Positions 22,919-33,377 of a stretch of 64,000 nt of DNA are shown here, in pieces. Both the position numbers and the translations under genes were made by a program. The stretch covers positions 1-64,000 of the forward strand of contig NZ_BOPC01000036.1 of NCBI RefSeq assembly GCF_016863555.1, written 5' to 3'. Below the pieces are notes generated by a model. It saw only the letters and a list, made by a program, of their open reading frames with translations, ran no database searches and was not told where the DNA came from. This stretch comes from Micromonospora qiuiae. Its GTDB lineage: Bacteria > Actinomycetota > Actinomycetes > Mycobacteriales > Micromonosporaceae. The stretch's first letter is position 1; each line of letters begins with the position of its first letter.

Positions 22919-23683
22919 TCAGCGGAGGCTGCGGAAGCGGGTGGGGACGGAAGCGGCGGCGGCGCGGTCGAGCAGCCAGAGGGTACGGCTGGTGCCCTGC
23001 ACCCCGGCCGCGGGAATCTGCACCGGCCCGGCGCCGGCCAGGGCCATGCCGACCGCGTGAGCCTTGTCGGCGCCGCCGGCCACCAGCCACACCTCCTCGG
23101 CGGTGTTGATCGCCGGCAGGGTGAGGGTGACGCGTACCGGCGGCGGCTTCGGGCTGCCCCGGACCGCGCTGACCGGGCGGCTCTCGTGGTGCACCGGGTG
23201 ACCCGGGAAGACCGAGGCGACGTGCCCGTCCTCGCCCACGCCGAGCAGCAGCACGTCGAAGTGGGGCAGCACGGCGGTGCCGGGCCGGGCCGCCTGGGCG
23301 AGTTCGTCCGCGTACCGGGCGGCGGCCTCCTCCGGGCCGGCTCCGGCCTCGGAGGCGGGCATCGGGTGGACCCGGGCCGGATCGAGCGGCAGCCCGTCCA
23401 GCAGCGCCGCGCGGGCCTGGGTTTCGTTGCGCTCCGGGTCGCCGGCGGGCAGGAAGCGTTCGTCGCCCCACCACACGTCGACCCGGGACCAGTCGACGGC
23501 GTCGGCGGCCGGCAGCGCGGCCACCGCCCGGTAGACCGCCGCGGCGATCCGGCCGCCGGTGAGCACCACCGACGCCTCGCCACGCGCGGCTTGCGCGTCG
23601 AGCAGCCGTACCACCAGCCGGGCCGCGACGGCCTGCGCCAGCAGGTCGGCGTCCGCATGTACGGCAACACTCGCCTCATTCAT
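22919..23683 (-). CDS. pgl: 6-phosphogluconolactonase
   Basis: The enzyme hydrolyses 6-phosphogluconolactone, step two of the oxidative pentose phosphate pathway. The 254-residue protein has the family blocks VVLTGGRIAAAVYRAV, WWGDERFLPAGDPERNE and LLLGVGEDGHVASVFPGH. ATG 23681-23683 gives the normal N-terminus; the frame extends 14 codons further without support. It is the last gene of the tkt-tal-pgi-zwf-opcA-pgl block, 53 bases after opcA. Confidence 0.95.
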   Translation of the reverse strand: MNEASVAVHADADLLAQAVAARLVVRLLDAQAARGEASVVLTGGRIAAAVYRAVAALPAADAVDWSRVDVWWGDERFLPAGDPERNETQARAALLDGLPLDPARVHPMPASEAGAGPEEAAARYADELAQAARPGTAVLPHFDVLLLGVGEDGHVASVFPGHPVHHESRPVSAVRGSPKPPPVRVTLTLPAINTAEEVWLVAGGADKAHAVGMALAGAGPVQIPAAGVQGTSRTLWLLDRAAAASVPTRFRSLR

Positions 23684-23736
23684 GGGTGGTCCTTCCGCGA
23701 CCGCGCGGCGGTCGTGTCGTGCCATTGATGGAGATG

Positions 23737-24753
23737 TCAGGATCCGCTGTTGGTCGTGGCGTGCGCGGTGACGCCCGCCTCGGCCCGTTGGGCGGTGGCC
23801 GGATCCTTCCAGACGTGCACCCGCCGGCCGGGCCGCCGGTCCAGGTTGGTCAGACCGGCGAAGGCACCCAGCGCGTCCGCGTACACCTGGTCGGAGCCGA
23901 GCCGGCGCAGTTCCTCGGCGAGTTCGTCACCGAGTGGCCGGCGGACCAGCGGCAGCGTCCGGTCATCCTGGCCGGTGCGCCGGAAGACGGCCATGCTGTC
24001 GTCACGGGTCAGCGTCAGCTCGTCGCCGTTGGCGCAGCGCAGTTGCACCTCGCGCATGCGCGGGAACTCCCGGGTGCGCTCCCAACGCGGTTTGATGCCC
24101 AGCCGGCTGCGCAGCCAGCCGCGCATCAACGCGGCGGTCGGGTCGGTCGGCGGCGCGACCACCACGGCCTCGGTGAGCTGCGCCTCGGTGGTGTCGAACG
24201 CACCGGCGACCAGGGTGCGCCACGGGGTGATCCGCGTCCAGGCGAGGTCGGTGTCGCCCGGGGCGTAGTCGCGGGCACGCTGCCGAAGCGCCTCGATCGG
24301 GTCGGGGGCCTGGGCGCTGTCGGTGATCCGCCGATCGGCGACCACCCCGAGGAAGTCGGTGGCGATCTCGTCCGGCGGTTCGCCGTGCCACCAGGTGACC
24401 ACGGGCACGTCCGGCGCCAGCAGCGGCATCACCACCGATTCGGCGTGCAGGGCCAGCCGCCCGTACATCCGCATGACCACCGCCTCGCACGGGCCGAGCC
24501 GCCCACCCACGACGATCTCCGCGTCCAGCCGGCTGCGGTCCCGCTCCACGTCGGAGCGGACGACCACCAGCAGCCGGCACGGGTGCGCGGCGGCGGCGAT
24601 GGTGGCTGCGGCCTCCGCGTCGCGGACCCGCTTCTCGTCCACCACCACGATCAGGGTCAGCGCCATGCCGCTGGCCACCCCACCGGCGCTGCGTCGCTCG
24701 GCGGCGAGTGCCTTGACCACCTCGTTGCCGGTGGTGTCCCACAGTCCGATCAT
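23737..24753 (-). CDS. opcA: Glucose-6-phosphate dehydrogenase assembly protein OpcA
   Basis: OpcA is required for assembly and redox-responsive activity of Zwf in cyanobacteria and actinobacteria. The 338-residue protein matches the family in length and in blocks such as [41 protein letters not shown] and a C-terminal arm with [16 protein letters not shown]. Its ATG overlaps the zwf stop (ATGA), so the two are coupled. Confidence 0.95.
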   Translation of the reverse strand: MIGLWDTTGNEVVKALAAERRSAGGVASGMALTLIVVVDEKRVRDAEAAATIAAAAHPCRLLVVVRSDVERDRSRLDAEIVVGGRLGPCEAVVMRMYGRLALHAESVVMPLLAPDVPVVTWWHGEPPDEIATDFLGVVADRRITDSAQAPDPIEALRQRARDYAPGDTDLAWTRITPWRTLVAGAFDTTEAQLTEAVVVAPPTDPTAALMRGWLRSRLGIKPRWERTREFPRMREVQLRCANGDELTLTRDDSMAVFRRTGQDDRTLPLVRRPLGDELAEELRRLGSDQVYADALGAFAGLTNLDRRPGRRVHVWKDPATAQRAEAGVTAHATTNSGS

Positions 24754-26264
24754 GCTCGTCTCCAAGCCCGGCCCTCGCGGGCCAGCATCTCGTCGGCGGC
24801 CCGTGGGCCCCACTCGCCGGCGCGGTAGGGCTCCGGCTTCGTGCCCTCCCAGGCGTGTTCCAGCGGGTCCACCACGGCCCAGCTCTGTTCGACCTCGGCG
24901 GCGTCCGGGAAGAGCGTCCGGTCGCCGACCAGCACGTCCAGCACCAGCCGCTCGTACGCCTCCGGGCTGGCCTCGGTGAACGCCTCGCCGTACTGGAAGT
25001 CCATCGCGATGTCGCGGACCTCCATGGTGGTGCCCGGCACCTTGGAGCCGAATTTGAGCACCACACCTTCGTCCGGCTGCACCCGGATGACCAACTGGTT
25101 GTTGCCGAGCATCTCCATGTCGGCCGGGTTGAACGGCAGGTGCGGCGCCTTCTTGAAGATCACCGCGACTTCGGTGACCCGCCGCGGCAGCCGCTTGCCG
25201 GCCCGGATGTAGAACGGCACCTCGGCCCAGCGGCGGTTCTGGATGCCGAGCCGGACCGCCACGTACGTCTCGGTGATCGAGGTCGACGGGACCCCGTCCT
25301 CCTCCAGGTAGCCCTTGGCCCGCTGGCCACCGACCCAGCCGGGCAGGTACTGCCCGCGTACGGTGCCCTCCGTGACGTCCTGCGGCAGGGTGATCGCCTT
25401 GAGCACCTTCAGCTTTTCGGCCCGGATCTCGTCGGCGTCGAAGCTGGTCGGCTCCTCCATGGCGACCAGGGCCAGCAGTTGCAGCAGGTGGTTCTGCAAC
25501 ACGTCGCGGGCGGTGCCGACCGAGTCGTAGAAGCCGGCCCGGCTGCCGATCCCGACATCCTCGGCCATGGTGATCTGCACCGAGTCGACGTACTGCGAGT
25601 TCCACAGGGGCTCGAAGAGGCTGTTGGCGAAGCGTAGGGCGAGGATGTTCTGGACCGTCTCCTTGCCCAGGTAGTGGTCGATGCGGAACACGTCCTGCCG
25701 GGTGAACACGTCGTCGACCAGGTCGTTGAGCGCCTTGGCCGAGGACAGGTCGTGCCCGAACGGCTTCTCCACCACCACCCGGCGCCAGCCGCCGCACTTC
25801 TCGTTGTCGGCCATGCCGGTGCGGGCCAGCTGCTTGAGTACGACCGGGAAGGCCGCCGGTGGGATGGAGAAGTAGAAGGCCGCGTTGCCGTGGATGCCGT
25901 GGCTGTCCCGCAGGGACTCGATGCAGTTGGCGAGCCGGTCGAAGGCGGCGTCGTCGTCGAACGAGCCGCCGACGAACTTGATGTTCTGCTCCAGCCGTGA
26001 CCAGACCTCCTCCCGCCACGGGGTGCGGGAGTGTGCCTTGGCCGCGTCGTGGGCCAGCGACGCGAAGTCGCCGTCGGCCCAGTCTCGTCGGGCGAACCCG
26101 ACGACCACGAAGCCGGGCGGCAGCAGCCCCCGGTTGGCCAGGTCGTACACCGCCGGAAGCAGTTTCTTCTGGGCCAGGTCACCGGTCACTCCGAAGATCA
26201 CCAGAGCACAGGGCTCCGGGATCCGCGGCAGTCGCCGGTCCTGCGGGTCGCGCAGCGGGTTCAC
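24750..26264 (-). CDS. zwf: Glucose-6-phosphate 1-dehydrogenase
   Basis: This NADP-dependent enzyme commits glucose-6-phosphate to the pentose phosphate pathway. The 504-residue protein has the N-terminal coenzyme loop [15 protein letters not shown], the active-site RIDHYLGKE with the substrate Lys and catalytic His, and [18 protein letters not shown] in the C-terminal domain. It lies 37 bases after the pgi-like gene and overlaps opcA. Confidence 0.97.
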   Translation of the reverse strand: MNPLRDPQDRRLPRIPEPCALVIFGVTGDLAQKKLLPAVYDLANRGLLPPGFVVVGFARRDWADGDFASLAHDAAKAHSRTPWREEVWSRLEQNIKFVGGSFDDDAAFDRLANCIESLRDSHGIHGNAAFYFSIPPAAFPVVLKQLARTGMADNEKCGGWRRVVVEKPFGHDLSSAKALNDLVDDVFTRQDVFRIDHYLGKETVQNILALRFANSLFEPLWNSQYVDSVQITMAEDVGIGSRAGFYDSVGTARDVLQNHLLQLLALVAMEEPTSFDADEIRAEKLKVLKAITLPQDVTEGTVRGQYLPGWVGGQRAKGYLEEDGVPSTSITETYVAVRLGIQNRRWAEVPFYIRAGKRLPRRVTEVAVIFKKAPHLPFNPADMEMLGNNQLVIRVQPDEGVVLKFGSKVPGTTMEVRDIAMDFQYGEAFTEASPEAYERLVLDVLVGDRTLFPDAAEVEQSWAVVDPLEHAWEGTKPEPYRAGEWGPRAADEMLAREGRAWRRA

Positions 26265-26301
26265 GCCGCCTCCTCGCTCCGCTCGTCCACGTCGTCCATC
26301 G

Positions 26302-27939
26302 TCATGCCCGCAGCGACCCGACCGCGTCGAACAGTTGGGCCAGGCCCCTCGTCCGGTCGGTCAGGTGCAGGTGCAGCAGCGGGCGTTCGCGACCGGCCAG
26401 GGCCTGGCGGTCGCCGGCGGCCTGCGCCGCCTGTAGTTCCCCGAAGGAGTACGGCCGTCCGGGCACCGGCAGATCAACGTTGACCGTACCGGTCACTTGA
26501 AGAAAACTACCCACCTGTGGGCCGTCCGCGTGGTACCGCTCGATGAGGTGACGGTGGCGCGATCCCCAACCGAAGGTGACCGGCCGCCCGGTGGCGTCGG
26601 CCAGCAGCGGACGCAGCCGGGCCGCGGCGACGTCGGCGTGCCGGTCGAGGTACGCGACCACCGCCAGGTGGCCCTCCTCGCCCAAGCCGTGCAGCAGGTG
26701 GCGCAGGGCACCGGCGAGGTCGGCCGGGGCGCCCGGCGGAGCGTACACCTCGATCGCACCCTGGACGGCCGACGGCGCCTGTCTCGGCGGCTCGACCGGG
26801 ACCGTCGGGATCCGCTCGCCGGTCCTCACGGCCGGCGCGTCGAACGGGCCGACCCCGAGCACGGTGGCGGCGACCGCGGCGGCGTACTGCCAGGCCAGGA
26901 ACTGGGCGCCGAGCGGGCCGTTGACCGCGATGTCGGCCGCCGGGCCGGCGGCGGGCACGTCGCCGGCGGTGAGCGCACCGCCGTAGCTGACGGTGAGCAC
27001 GTCGGCGCCGGACACCCCGGGAGCTTCCGGCGACTCGACCACCACCGGCAGGATGCCGAGACCGTCCCGGCCGGTGTCGGCGAGCAACTGCGCCACCCAC
27101 TCGCCGAGCCCTTCCAGGCCGCTGCCGTCGGCGACCAGCGCGACCTTGTCCCGCCCGGTCGTCGCGGCGGCGGCCAACGCGGTGCCGAGCGCCAGGGCGG
27201 GGTTGTCCTCCGGCCGGCCCAGTGACGGCGCGAACTCCTCGGCCTGGTCGAGCAGGTCGGCCACGGCGACGCCGGCCAGCGCGCAGGCGACCAGTCCGTA
27301 CGCGGTCAGCGCGCGGGAGTGATCGGCCACCCCGGGGTCGGCCGGCACGGTGATCGCGCCCAGTTCGGCGGCGACCGCCTCCAGCGGGGAACCCGGGGCG
27401 GTGACGACGACGAAGTGTCGCCCCGCCTCGGCCTCGGTCATCCCCGCGTCCAGGAACGCCTGCCGGTAGGCGCGCCGGTAGCTGTCGAGCTGCACCGTGT
27501 CGTCGGAGCGGCCGGCCAGCACGACCACGGTGCGGGCCAGCCGATCGGCCAGCGTGGCGCGGACCTGGCCGGGGTCGGCCGTGTCGAGCACGGTCAGCGG
27601 CCGGCCCGTGGTCCGCGCTACGGCCTCGGCCGCGAGCGTCGCGTCACCCGTGCCGGTGAGCACCACGTGGTCCAGGTCGGCCAGCTCCGTCGTCAGCTCC
27701 GCGAACTGGGGGAGCAGCTCGCGGACGCGGTGGTGGGTGTCGAGCCGACCCGGCCCGGCTGCGGCGCCAGCCGCCGGCGGACCCCACAACGTCGGGTCCC
27801 CCGCGGCCAGCCGGCCCGGTACGTCGGCGTCGACCAGCGCCTGCCGAACGGAGGCCGGCGCGTTGGCGTCGACGATCCGTGCGCCGTACACCGCGAGACC
27901 GCCGCCGGCCTCGCCGGGTGCGTCCAGCAGGTCACCCAC
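26302..27939 (-). CDS. Phosphoglucose-isomerase-like protein, probably catalytically impaired
   Basis: The 545-residue protein aligns by eye along its length with actinobacterial glucose-6-phosphate isomerases; the C-terminus [19 protein letters not shown] and [11 protein letters not shown] are clear. Key motifs have changed, however. GMGGSS reads GTGDAT (96-101), SSKSGxT reads AGRSDDT (142-148) and VGGRYSALT reads VADHSRALT (204-212). The Glu of LWEYA is Gln (Q351), FDQPxVExxK reads [10 protein letters not shown] (366-375) and the HKGGP Lys is Ala (HADGP, 470-474). The sugar-phosphate loop and several catalytic residues therefore look lost. GTG 27939 is the best-fitting start but lies inside a hairpin with no clear ribosome-binding site. 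Confidence 0.8.
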   Translation of the reverse strand: MGDLLDAPGEAGGGLAVYGARIVDANAPASVRQALVDADVPGRLAAGDPTLWGPPAAGAAAGPGRLDTHHRVRELLPQFAELTTELADLDHVVLTGTGDATLAAEAVARTTGRPLTVLDTADPGQVRATLADRLARTVVVLAGRSDDTVQLDSYRRAYRQAFLDAGMTEAEAGRHFVVVTAPGSPLEAVAAELGAITVPADPGVADHSRALTAYGLVACALAGVAVADLLDQAEEFAPSLGRPEDNPALALGTALAAAATTGRDKVALVADGSGLEGLGEWVAQLLADTGRDGLGILPVVVESPEAPGVSGADVLTVSYGGALTAGDVPAAGPAADIAVNGPLGAQFLAWQYAAAVAATVLGVGPFDAPAVRTGERIPTVPVEPPRQAPSAVQGAIEVYAPPGAPADLAGALRHLLHGLGEEGHLAVVAYLDRHADVAAARLRPLLADATGRPVTFGWGSRHRHLIERYHADGPQVGSFLQVTGTVNVDLPVPGRPYSFGELQAAQAAGDRQALAGRERPLLHLHLTDRTRGLAQLFDAVGSLRA

Positions 27940-27971
27940 GCCGCCACCCGAACGGGGTGGCGGCGTGGGTG
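27933..27971 (-). promoter_or_regulatory. 17-bp hairpin spanning the start of the pgi-like gene
   Basis: Arms 27933-27949 and 27955-27971 (CACCCACGCCGCCACCC and its exact complement) with a 5-base loop lie in the 48-nt tal-pgi gap. On the transcript, the 3' arm contains the predicted GTG start. It could end transcription after tal, or mask initiation of the pgi-like gene. Confidence 0.7.
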
Positions 27972-27987
27972 GGGCCGGAGAGCACCG

Positions 27988-29193
27988 TCACGCATTTCCT
28001 CCGGCCCGCGCGGCGGCGTCGGCGTTGTTCCGGGCGGCCTCGCCCGGACTGTCGGTGCCCTGCCCGGCGGCGGCCAGCGACTTGCGGACGCCGTCGAGCA
28101 ACTCGTTCCAGCTCGCCTCGAACTTCTCCACGCCCTCACGTTCCAGGGTGTCGATCACGTCGGCCATGTCCACGCCCACCGATGCGAGGTCCGCGAAGAC
28201 CTGCCGGGCGTCGTCGTACGCGCCGGTGACGGTGTCGGGGCGGGTCTCGCCGTGCTCGGCGTAGGCGTGGACGACCGGTTCCGGCATGGTGTTGACCGTG
28301 CCGGTGGCGATCAGTTCCTCGACGTAGATCACGTCCCGGTAGTCCGGGTTCTTGGTCGAGGTGGACGCCCAGAGCGGACGCTGCGGGTGCGCCCCGGCGC
28401 TGGCCAGGGCCTGCCAGCGGTCGGAGGAGAAGACTTCGCTGTAGCGCTCGTAGGCCAGTCGGGCGTTGGCCACCGCGGCCCGTCCCTTGAGTCCCAGCGC
28501 GCGCTCCTTGCCCGCGCTGTCCGACGCCTCGCCGGCGATCCGGTCCAGTCGCTTGTCCACCTCGGTGTCGACCCGGGAGACGAAGAACGAGGCCACCGAG
28601 CCGATCTTCGACAGGTCGTGACCGTTGGCCCTGGCCTGCTCCATGCCGGCGAGGAAGGCCTCCATCACCTGCGAGTAGCGGTCCAGCCCGAAGATGAGGG
28701 TGACGTTGACGCTGATCCCCTCGGCCAGCGTGGCGGTGATCGCCGGCAGGCCGGCCTCGGTCGCCGGGATCTTGATGAACAGGTTCGGCCGGTCCACCAG
28801 CCACCACAGTGCCTTGGCCTCAGCGACGGTACGCGGCGCCTCGTGGGCCAGTCGCGGGTCCACCTCGATGGAGACCCGGCCGTCGACGCCTGCGCTGGCG
28901 TCGTACTCCGGGCGCATCACGTCGCAGGCCCACCGTACGTCGTACGTGGTGAGCATGCGGACCGCCTCCTCGACCTCGATGCCTCGGGTGGCCAGGTCGC
29001 GCAGCTGCCAGTCGTACTCGTCGGCGTCGCTCAACGCCTTCGCGAAGATCGTCGGGTTGGTGGTCACCCCGACGACGTGCTTCTCCCGGCGCAGCTGGTC
29101 CAGCCCGCCGGAGCTCAGTCGTACCCGGGAAAGATCGTCGAGCCAGACCGCCACTCCCGCAGCGGTCAGCTCGCCCAGCCGGTCGGTCGTCAT
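27988..29193 (-). CDS. tal: Transaldolase
   Basis: Transaldolase moves a dihydroxyacetone unit between sugar phosphates in the non-oxidative pentose phosphate pathway. The 401-residue product is of the longer actinobacterial type, with [13 protein letters not shown] and the Schiff-base region [16 protein letters not shown] (catalytic Lys). ATG 29191-29193 is chosen over an in-frame ATG 48 bases upstream, which would overlap the tkt end. The C-terminus has an Ala-rich tail. It lies 16 bases after tkt. Confidence 0.95.
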   Translation of the reverse strand: MTTDRLGELTAAGVAVWLDDLSRVRLSSGGLDQLRREKHVVGVTTNPTIFAKALSDADEYDWQLRDLATRGIEVEEAVRMLTTYDVRWACDVMRPEYDASAGVDGRVSIEVDPRLAHEAPRTVAEAKALWWLVDRPNLFIKIPATEAGLPAITATLAEGISVNVTLIFGLDRYSQVMEAFLAGMEQARANGHDLSKIGSVASFFVSRVDTEVDKRLDRIAGEASDSAGKERALGLKGRAAVANARLAYERYSEVFSSDRWQALASAGAHPQRPLWASTSTKNPDYRDVIYVEELIATGTVNTMPEPVVHAYAEHGETRPDTVTGAYDDARQVFADLASVGVDMADVIDTLEREGVEKFEASWNELLDGVRKSLAAAGQGTDSPGEAARNNADAAARAGGNA

Positions 29194-29209
29194 GTGGCCA
29201 ACGCTCCCC

Positions 29210-31348
29210 TCAGTTGCCGGTCGTGAAACCGGTGATGTCACCGACCCGGGTCAGCGCCGCGTGCGCGGCGGCGACGATCCGGTCCGGAGTGAAGCCGAAC
29301 TGTTCGAAGAGCACGGAGTGCGGGGCACTCGCGCCGTAGTGCTCGAGGCTGACGCTCTCGCCGCAGTCGCCGACGATCGCGCGCCAGGACATCGCGATGC
29401 CCGCCTCCACGCTCACCCGGGCCTTGATCCCGCGCGGCAGCACCGACTCCCGGTACGCCTCGTCCTGCTCGAAGAACCACTCCTGGCAGGGCATCGAGAC
29501 CACCCGGGTGGGCGTGCCGTCGGCCTCCAGCCGCTCCCGAGCGGTCAGGCAGAGCTGCACCTCCGAGCCGGTGCCGACGAGGATCACCTGCGGCTTGGCG
29601 TTGGACGCCTCGGCGAGCACGTAGCCGCCCCTGGCGACGCCGTCGGCCCCGGCCAGTTGGGACCGGTCCAGGGTGGGCAGCGCCTGGCGGCTCAGCGCCA
29701 GCGCCGTCGGCCGGTCGGTGTTCTCCAGCGCCCGCCGCCAGGCCCACGCCGTCTCGTTGGCGTCGGCGGGGCGGACCACGTCCAGGCCGGGGATGGCCCG
29801 CAGCGCGGTGAGGTGCTCCACCGGCTGGTGGGTCGGGCCGTCCTCGCCGAGCCCGATGGAGTCGTGCGTCCAGACGTAGATGACCGGCAGCTTCATCAGC
29901 GCGGCCAGCCGCACCGAGGGGCGCATGTAGTCGCTGAACACCAGGAAGGTGCCGCCGTAGGGGCGGGTGCCGCCGTGCAGGGCGATGCCGTTGAGGATCG
30001 CGCCCATGGCGTGTTCGCGGATGCCGAAGTGCAGCGTGCGGCCGTACTCGTGGCCGGGGAACTCCTTGGTGGCGTACTGGCTGGGCACGAAGGAGGGCTC
30101 ACCCTTCATCGTGGTGTTGTTGCTCTCGGCCAGGTCGGCCGAGCCGCCCCACAGCTCGGGCAGCACGGGGGCGAGCGCGGCCAGCACCTTGCCGGAGGCG
30201 GCCCGGGTGGCGATGCCCTTGGCGTCGGCCGGGAACTCCGGCAGCGCCTTGGTCCAGCCCTCGGGCAGGACCCGGCCGGCCAGCCGGTCGTAGAGCGCGC
30301 GGCGCTGCGGGTTGGCCTCGGACCAGGCGTCGAAGGCGGTCGTCCACTCCTGCTGTGCGGCTTCGCCCCGGCTCAGCGCCTGGCGGCTGTGGGCGAGCAC
30401 CTCCTCGCTGACCTGGAAGGACGCGGCCGGGTCGAAGCCGAGGATCCGCTTGGTGGCGGCCACCTCGTCGGCGCCCAGCGCCGAACCGTGGATCTTGCCG
30501 GTGTTCTGCTTGTTCGGCGCCGGCCAGCCGATGATGGTGCGCAGCGCGATGAACGACGGGCGGCCGGTCTCCGCCTTGGCGGCCAGCAGCGCCTGGTACA
30601 GCTCCTCGACGTCCTCGTGGTAGTCGCCCTGGTCGGCGTCGCCGCGCCGCCAGTCGACCGTCTGTACGTGCCAGCCGTACGCCGCGTAGCGGGCCGCCAC
30701 GTCCTCGCTCAGGGCGATGCGGGTGTCGTCCTCGATCGAGATCTCGTTGTCGTCGTAGATCACGCAGAGGTTGCCCAGCTGTTGGTGCCCGGCCAGGGCG
30801 CTGGCCTCGTGGCTGATGCCCTCCTCGATGTCGCCGTCAGAGGCGATGCACCAGATGTGGTGGTCGAAGACCGACTCACCGGGCTCGGCCTCCGGGTCGA
30901 ACAGGCCGCGCTCGCGGCGGGCCGCCATGGCCATGCCGACGGCGTTGCCGAGACCCTGCCCGAGCGGGCCGGTGGTGGTCTCTACACCCGGGGTGTGGCC
31001 GTGCTCGGGGTGCCCCGGGGTGAGTGAACCCCACTGCCGCAGCGACTTGAGGTCGTCCAGGTTCAGCGGGTAGCCAGCCAGGAAGAGCTGGATGTAAAGG
31101 GTCAGGCTGGAGTGGCCGGCGGAGAGCACGAAGCGGTCCCGGCCGGGCCACAGCGGGTCGGCGGGGCTGTGTCGCATGACCCGGTTGAAAAGTAGGTACG
31201 CCGCGGGGGCGAGACTCATCGCGGTGCCCGGGTGGCCGTTGCCGGATTTCTCCACGGCGTCCATGGCCAGTACGCGGACGGTGTCCACGGCACGGCGGTC
31301 GAGATCGGTCCAGTCGAGTGCGGGGGGCGTGGATCGGTTGGCTGCCAC
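29210..31348 (-). CDS. tkt: Transketolase
   Basis: This thiamine-diphosphate enzyme transfers two-carbon units between sugar phosphates. The 712-residue protein has the N-terminal [20 protein letters not shown], the cofactor/Mg site [13 protein letters not shown] with [10 protein letters not shown], and the middle-domain [18 protein letters not shown] 31346-31348 follows GAGGAG at a distance of ~12 bases. It is the first gene of the minus-strand pentose-phosphate operon, divergent from ctaB across 268 bases that must hold both promoters; no unambiguous hexamers could be picked. Confidence 0.97.
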   Translation of the reverse strand: MAANRSTPPALDWTDLDRRAVDTVRVLAMDAVEKSGNGHPGTAMSLAPAAYLLFNRVMRHSPADPLWPGRDRFVLSAGHSSLTLYIQLFLAGYPLNLDDLKSLRQWGSLTPGHPEHGHTPGVETTTGPLGQGLGNAVGMAMAARRERGLFDPEAEPGESVFDHHIWCIASDGDIEEGISHEASALAGHQQLGNLCVIYDDNEISIEDDTRIALSEDVAARYAAYGWHVQTVDWRRGDADQGDYHEDVEELYQALLAAKAETGRPSFIALRTIIGWPAPNKQNTGKIHGSALGADEVAATKRILGFDPAASFQVSEEVLAHSRQALSRGEAAQQEWTTAFDAWSEANPQRRALYDRLAGRVLPEGWTKALPEFPADAKGIATRAASGKVLAALAPVLPELWGGSADLAESNNTTMKGEPSFVPSQYATKEFPGHEYGRTLHFGIREHAMGAILNGIALHGGTRPYGGTFLVFSDYMRPSVRLAALMKLPVIYVWTHDSIGLGEDGPTHQPVEHLTALRAIPGLDVVRPADANETAWAWRRALENTDRPTALALSRQALPTLDRSQLAGADGVARGGYVLAEASNAKPQVILVGTGSEVQLCLTARERLEADGTPTRVVSMPCQEWFFEQDEAYRESVLPRGIKARVSVEAGIAMSWRAIVGDCGESVSLEHYGASAPHSVLFEQFGFTPDRIVAAAHAALTRVGDITGFTTGN

Positions 31349-31616
31349 GGTGGTTATTGCTCCTCGGCGAGATGGGCGGAACCCTCACTGGTGACCCTAT
31401 CGAGCGGTGCTAAACGTGTGCCCGAGGATCTCAGCATGCTGGTCTGTACGTTTTCAGTCGCCGCCGAGGTTCAGTCCCCGGTGTGACGGTCCGCACCGTT
31501 GCCGGGTCGCCCGGGCAGCCAAAACGACAGCGCGTAGTGTGTGGGGCGGTGTGCTGGCCCGTAGCCGGTCCGGCCACCCCGAACTTCCCCCCGCTGACGC
31601 CGGAAGGTGACGATCC

Positions 31617-32573
31617 GTGAGCATGATCACCGAGCGCCCGGTCCGCAACTCTGCCGGACAGTCGCCGGTGGGCGCGGCGGAGGAGACCCCCGGCCGTTCC
31701 CGGGACCTGCGGGTGGTGCTGGCGGCGTACGTCACGCTGACCAAGCCGCGGATCGTCGAGCTGCTGCTGGTGACCACCGTGCCGGCGATGATGCTCGCGC
31801 ACGGCGGGATGCCGTCGCTCTGGCTGGTCGCCGTGGTGCTGGTCGGTGGCTCACTCGCCGCCGGCGCGGCCAGCGTGATCAACTGCTACGTCGACCGCGA
31901 CATCGACGAGGTGATGCGGCGGACCAAGCGTCGGCCGCTGCCGGCGCACACCGTGACCCCCCGCAACGCCCTGATCTTCGGCCTGGTGCTGGCGGCGGTC
32001 TCGTTGGCGATCATGACGGCCTTCACCAACCTGCTGGCCGCCGGGCTCACGCTGGCCGCCATCCTGTACTACGACGTGGTCTACACCCTCTGGCTCAAGC
32101 GCACCACGGCGGCGAACACCTTCTGGGGTGGGGCCTGTGGAGCGGCTCCGGTGCTGATCGGCTGGGCGGCGGTGACCGGGTCGCTGTCGCCGATGGCCTG
32201 GGCGCTGTTCGCGGTGGTCTTCTTCTGGCAGCTGCCGCACTTCTACCCGCTGGCGATGAAGTACAAGGACGACTACGCCCGCGCGGGCATCCCGATGCTG
32301 CCGGTAGTGGCCTCCGTCCGGCGGGTCAACGCCGAGATCGTGCTCTTCTCCTGGCTGACCGTGCTCACCTCGCTGGCCGTCTGGGCGCTCGGCCTGAGCC
32401 CGATCTACGGCGTACCGACCCTGGTGGTCGGCGCGGTCTTCCTCATCGAGGCGCACAAGCTCGCCGGTCGGGCCAGCCGGGGCGAGGCGGTCAAGCCGAT
32501 GCGGCTGTTCCACTGGTCGACGACCTACCTGACCATCGTCTTCGCCGCCGCCGCCCTCGACGCCCTGCTGTAA
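31617..32573 (+). CDS. ctaB: Protoheme IX farnesyltransferase (heme O synthase)
   Basis: This membrane UbiA-family enzyme adds farnesyl to heme b to give heme O, the precursor of heme A for the aa3 oxidase. The 318-residue protein has multiple membrane helices and the Asp-rich substrate motif [20 protein letters not shown], plus [23 protein letters not shown] 31617 has GGAAGG upstream; ATG 31623 is an alternative. Divergence from tkt is conserved in actinobacteria. Its TAA stop is embedded in the repeat element that follows. Confidence 0.96.
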   Translation: MSMITERPVRNSAGQSPVGAAEETPGRSRDLRVVLAAYVTLTKPRIVELLLVTTVPAMMLAHGGMPSLWLVAVVLVGGSLAAGAASVINCYVDRDIDEVMRRTKRRPLPAHTVTPRNALIFGLVLAAVSLAIMTAFTNLLAAGLTLAAILYYDVVYTLWLKRTTAANTFWGGACGAAPVLIGWAAVTGSLSPMAWALFAVVFFWQLPHFYPLAMKYKDDYARAGIPMLPVVASVRRVNAEIVLFSWLTVLTSLAVWALGLSPIYGVPTLVVGAVFLIEAHKLAGRASRGEAVKPMRLFHWSTTYLTIVFAAAALDALL

Positions 32574-32628
32574 GGAAGGGCCCCCTCTTAACGCCTCGTG
32601 CATAGGAAGGGCCCCTTCTTAACACGCA
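32570..32628 (+). repeat. Stop-codon-linked double palindromic element, copy 2 (3' of ctaB)
   Basis: TGTAAGGAAGGGCCCCCTC, then TTAACGCCT, followed by a second unit AGGAAGGGCCCCTTCTTAAC. The ctaB stop TAA (32571-32573) is itself the TAA of the element's TGTAAGG. The orientation is sense to ctaB, as with the other three copies relative to their upstream genes. Confidence 0.85.
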
Positions 32629-33035
32629 GCCAGGTGGATCGCGGCGAGCAGGCGTTTTCGAAGTGGGCTTGCCGGGTCCGCGTCCCGGGTGGAGTACCGC
32701 ACAGGCAGGCGGGTTGGTCGCGGCGAGCAGGCGGGTGGACCGTCGTACCAGCAGGCGGGTGGATCGTCGGCAAGTGGCGCGGCGCCGGCCGGTGCAAGTA
32801 GGCGGGTAGATGGCGATAAATGCCGCATGTTCTGGTTCGACGACACGATTCGCATCAGGGGTGGTCCGCGTCATAGGCCCCATTGCAGGCGTTTTCTGGG
32901 CAGCGTTAAGGGCCGTTTCGCCCGGAAGAATCCGGGCGAAACACCCTCCGGCCTGCTTAAACGAAGGCGTAATGGGTATCACAAAAGGTTCATGGTTCTC
33001 GCCCGTCCGGGTGCTGGTCTGCATAGGCTCGGGTC
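32629..33035. other. Non-coding gap with diverged ~23-bp repeats and a hairpin
   Basis: The ~400 bases hold no credible gene. Units starting GCAGGCGGGT recur at 32705, 32727 and 32751, and a variant GTAGGCGGGT at 32798, roughly 23-bp periodicity with one unit degraded. A perfect 11-bp hairpin follows at 32915-32942 (GTTTCGCCCGG, AAGAAT loop, complement). TAGGCT at 33024-33029 may be a -10 for the gene at 33036, which would then be leaderless. Confidence 0.6.
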
Positions 33036-33371
33036 ATGACAGATGGTTCCGACACGATGCTGACGGCTGATCAGACCGCGGCCGGGCAGCCGTCCAGCGG
33101 CGTGGTCGCGGGTATCAAGTCGTTCGCCGCCGAGCACGGCGGAGCGAAGGCGGTCATCGAGTACGTCGGCAAACGCGGCGCACGGATCGTCCTGGTGGGC
33201 TCCGACGGCGCGTGGGGCGACCAGTTCGCGGAGGACACGGTCAAGGCCCGCGAGGCCTGCGCGCAGGCCGGGGTCGACGTGGAGAACGCGTGGGAGCGGG
33301 AACTGATGGACCAGATGCGCCCGAGCAACGACCTCTGGCGTTCGATGGCCCGGCGCACGATGGCCCGTTGA
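33036..33371 (+). CDS. Small soluble protein of unknown function
   Basis: The 111-residue product is unrecognised. The N-terminal ~20 residues are Thr/Gln-rich and likely flexible. The core (VVAGIKSFAAEHGGAKAVIE, GARIVLVGSDGAWGDQF, AREACAQAGVDVENAW) looks like a compact alpha/beta protein, with a basic C-terminus (SMARRTMAR). The predicted ATG lies 6 bases after a TANNNT -10-like TAGGCT, suggesting a leaderless transcript; ATG 33057 is an alternative. It precedes the ATP-grasp gene by 6 bases and may be co-transcribed with it. Confidence 0.65.
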   Translation: MTDGSDTMLTADQTAAGQPSSGVVAGIKSFAAEHGGAKAVIEYVGKRGARIVLVGSDGAWGDQFAEDTVKAREACAQAGVDVENAWERELMDQMRPSNDLWRSMARRTMAR

Positions 33372-33377
33372 GATAAA

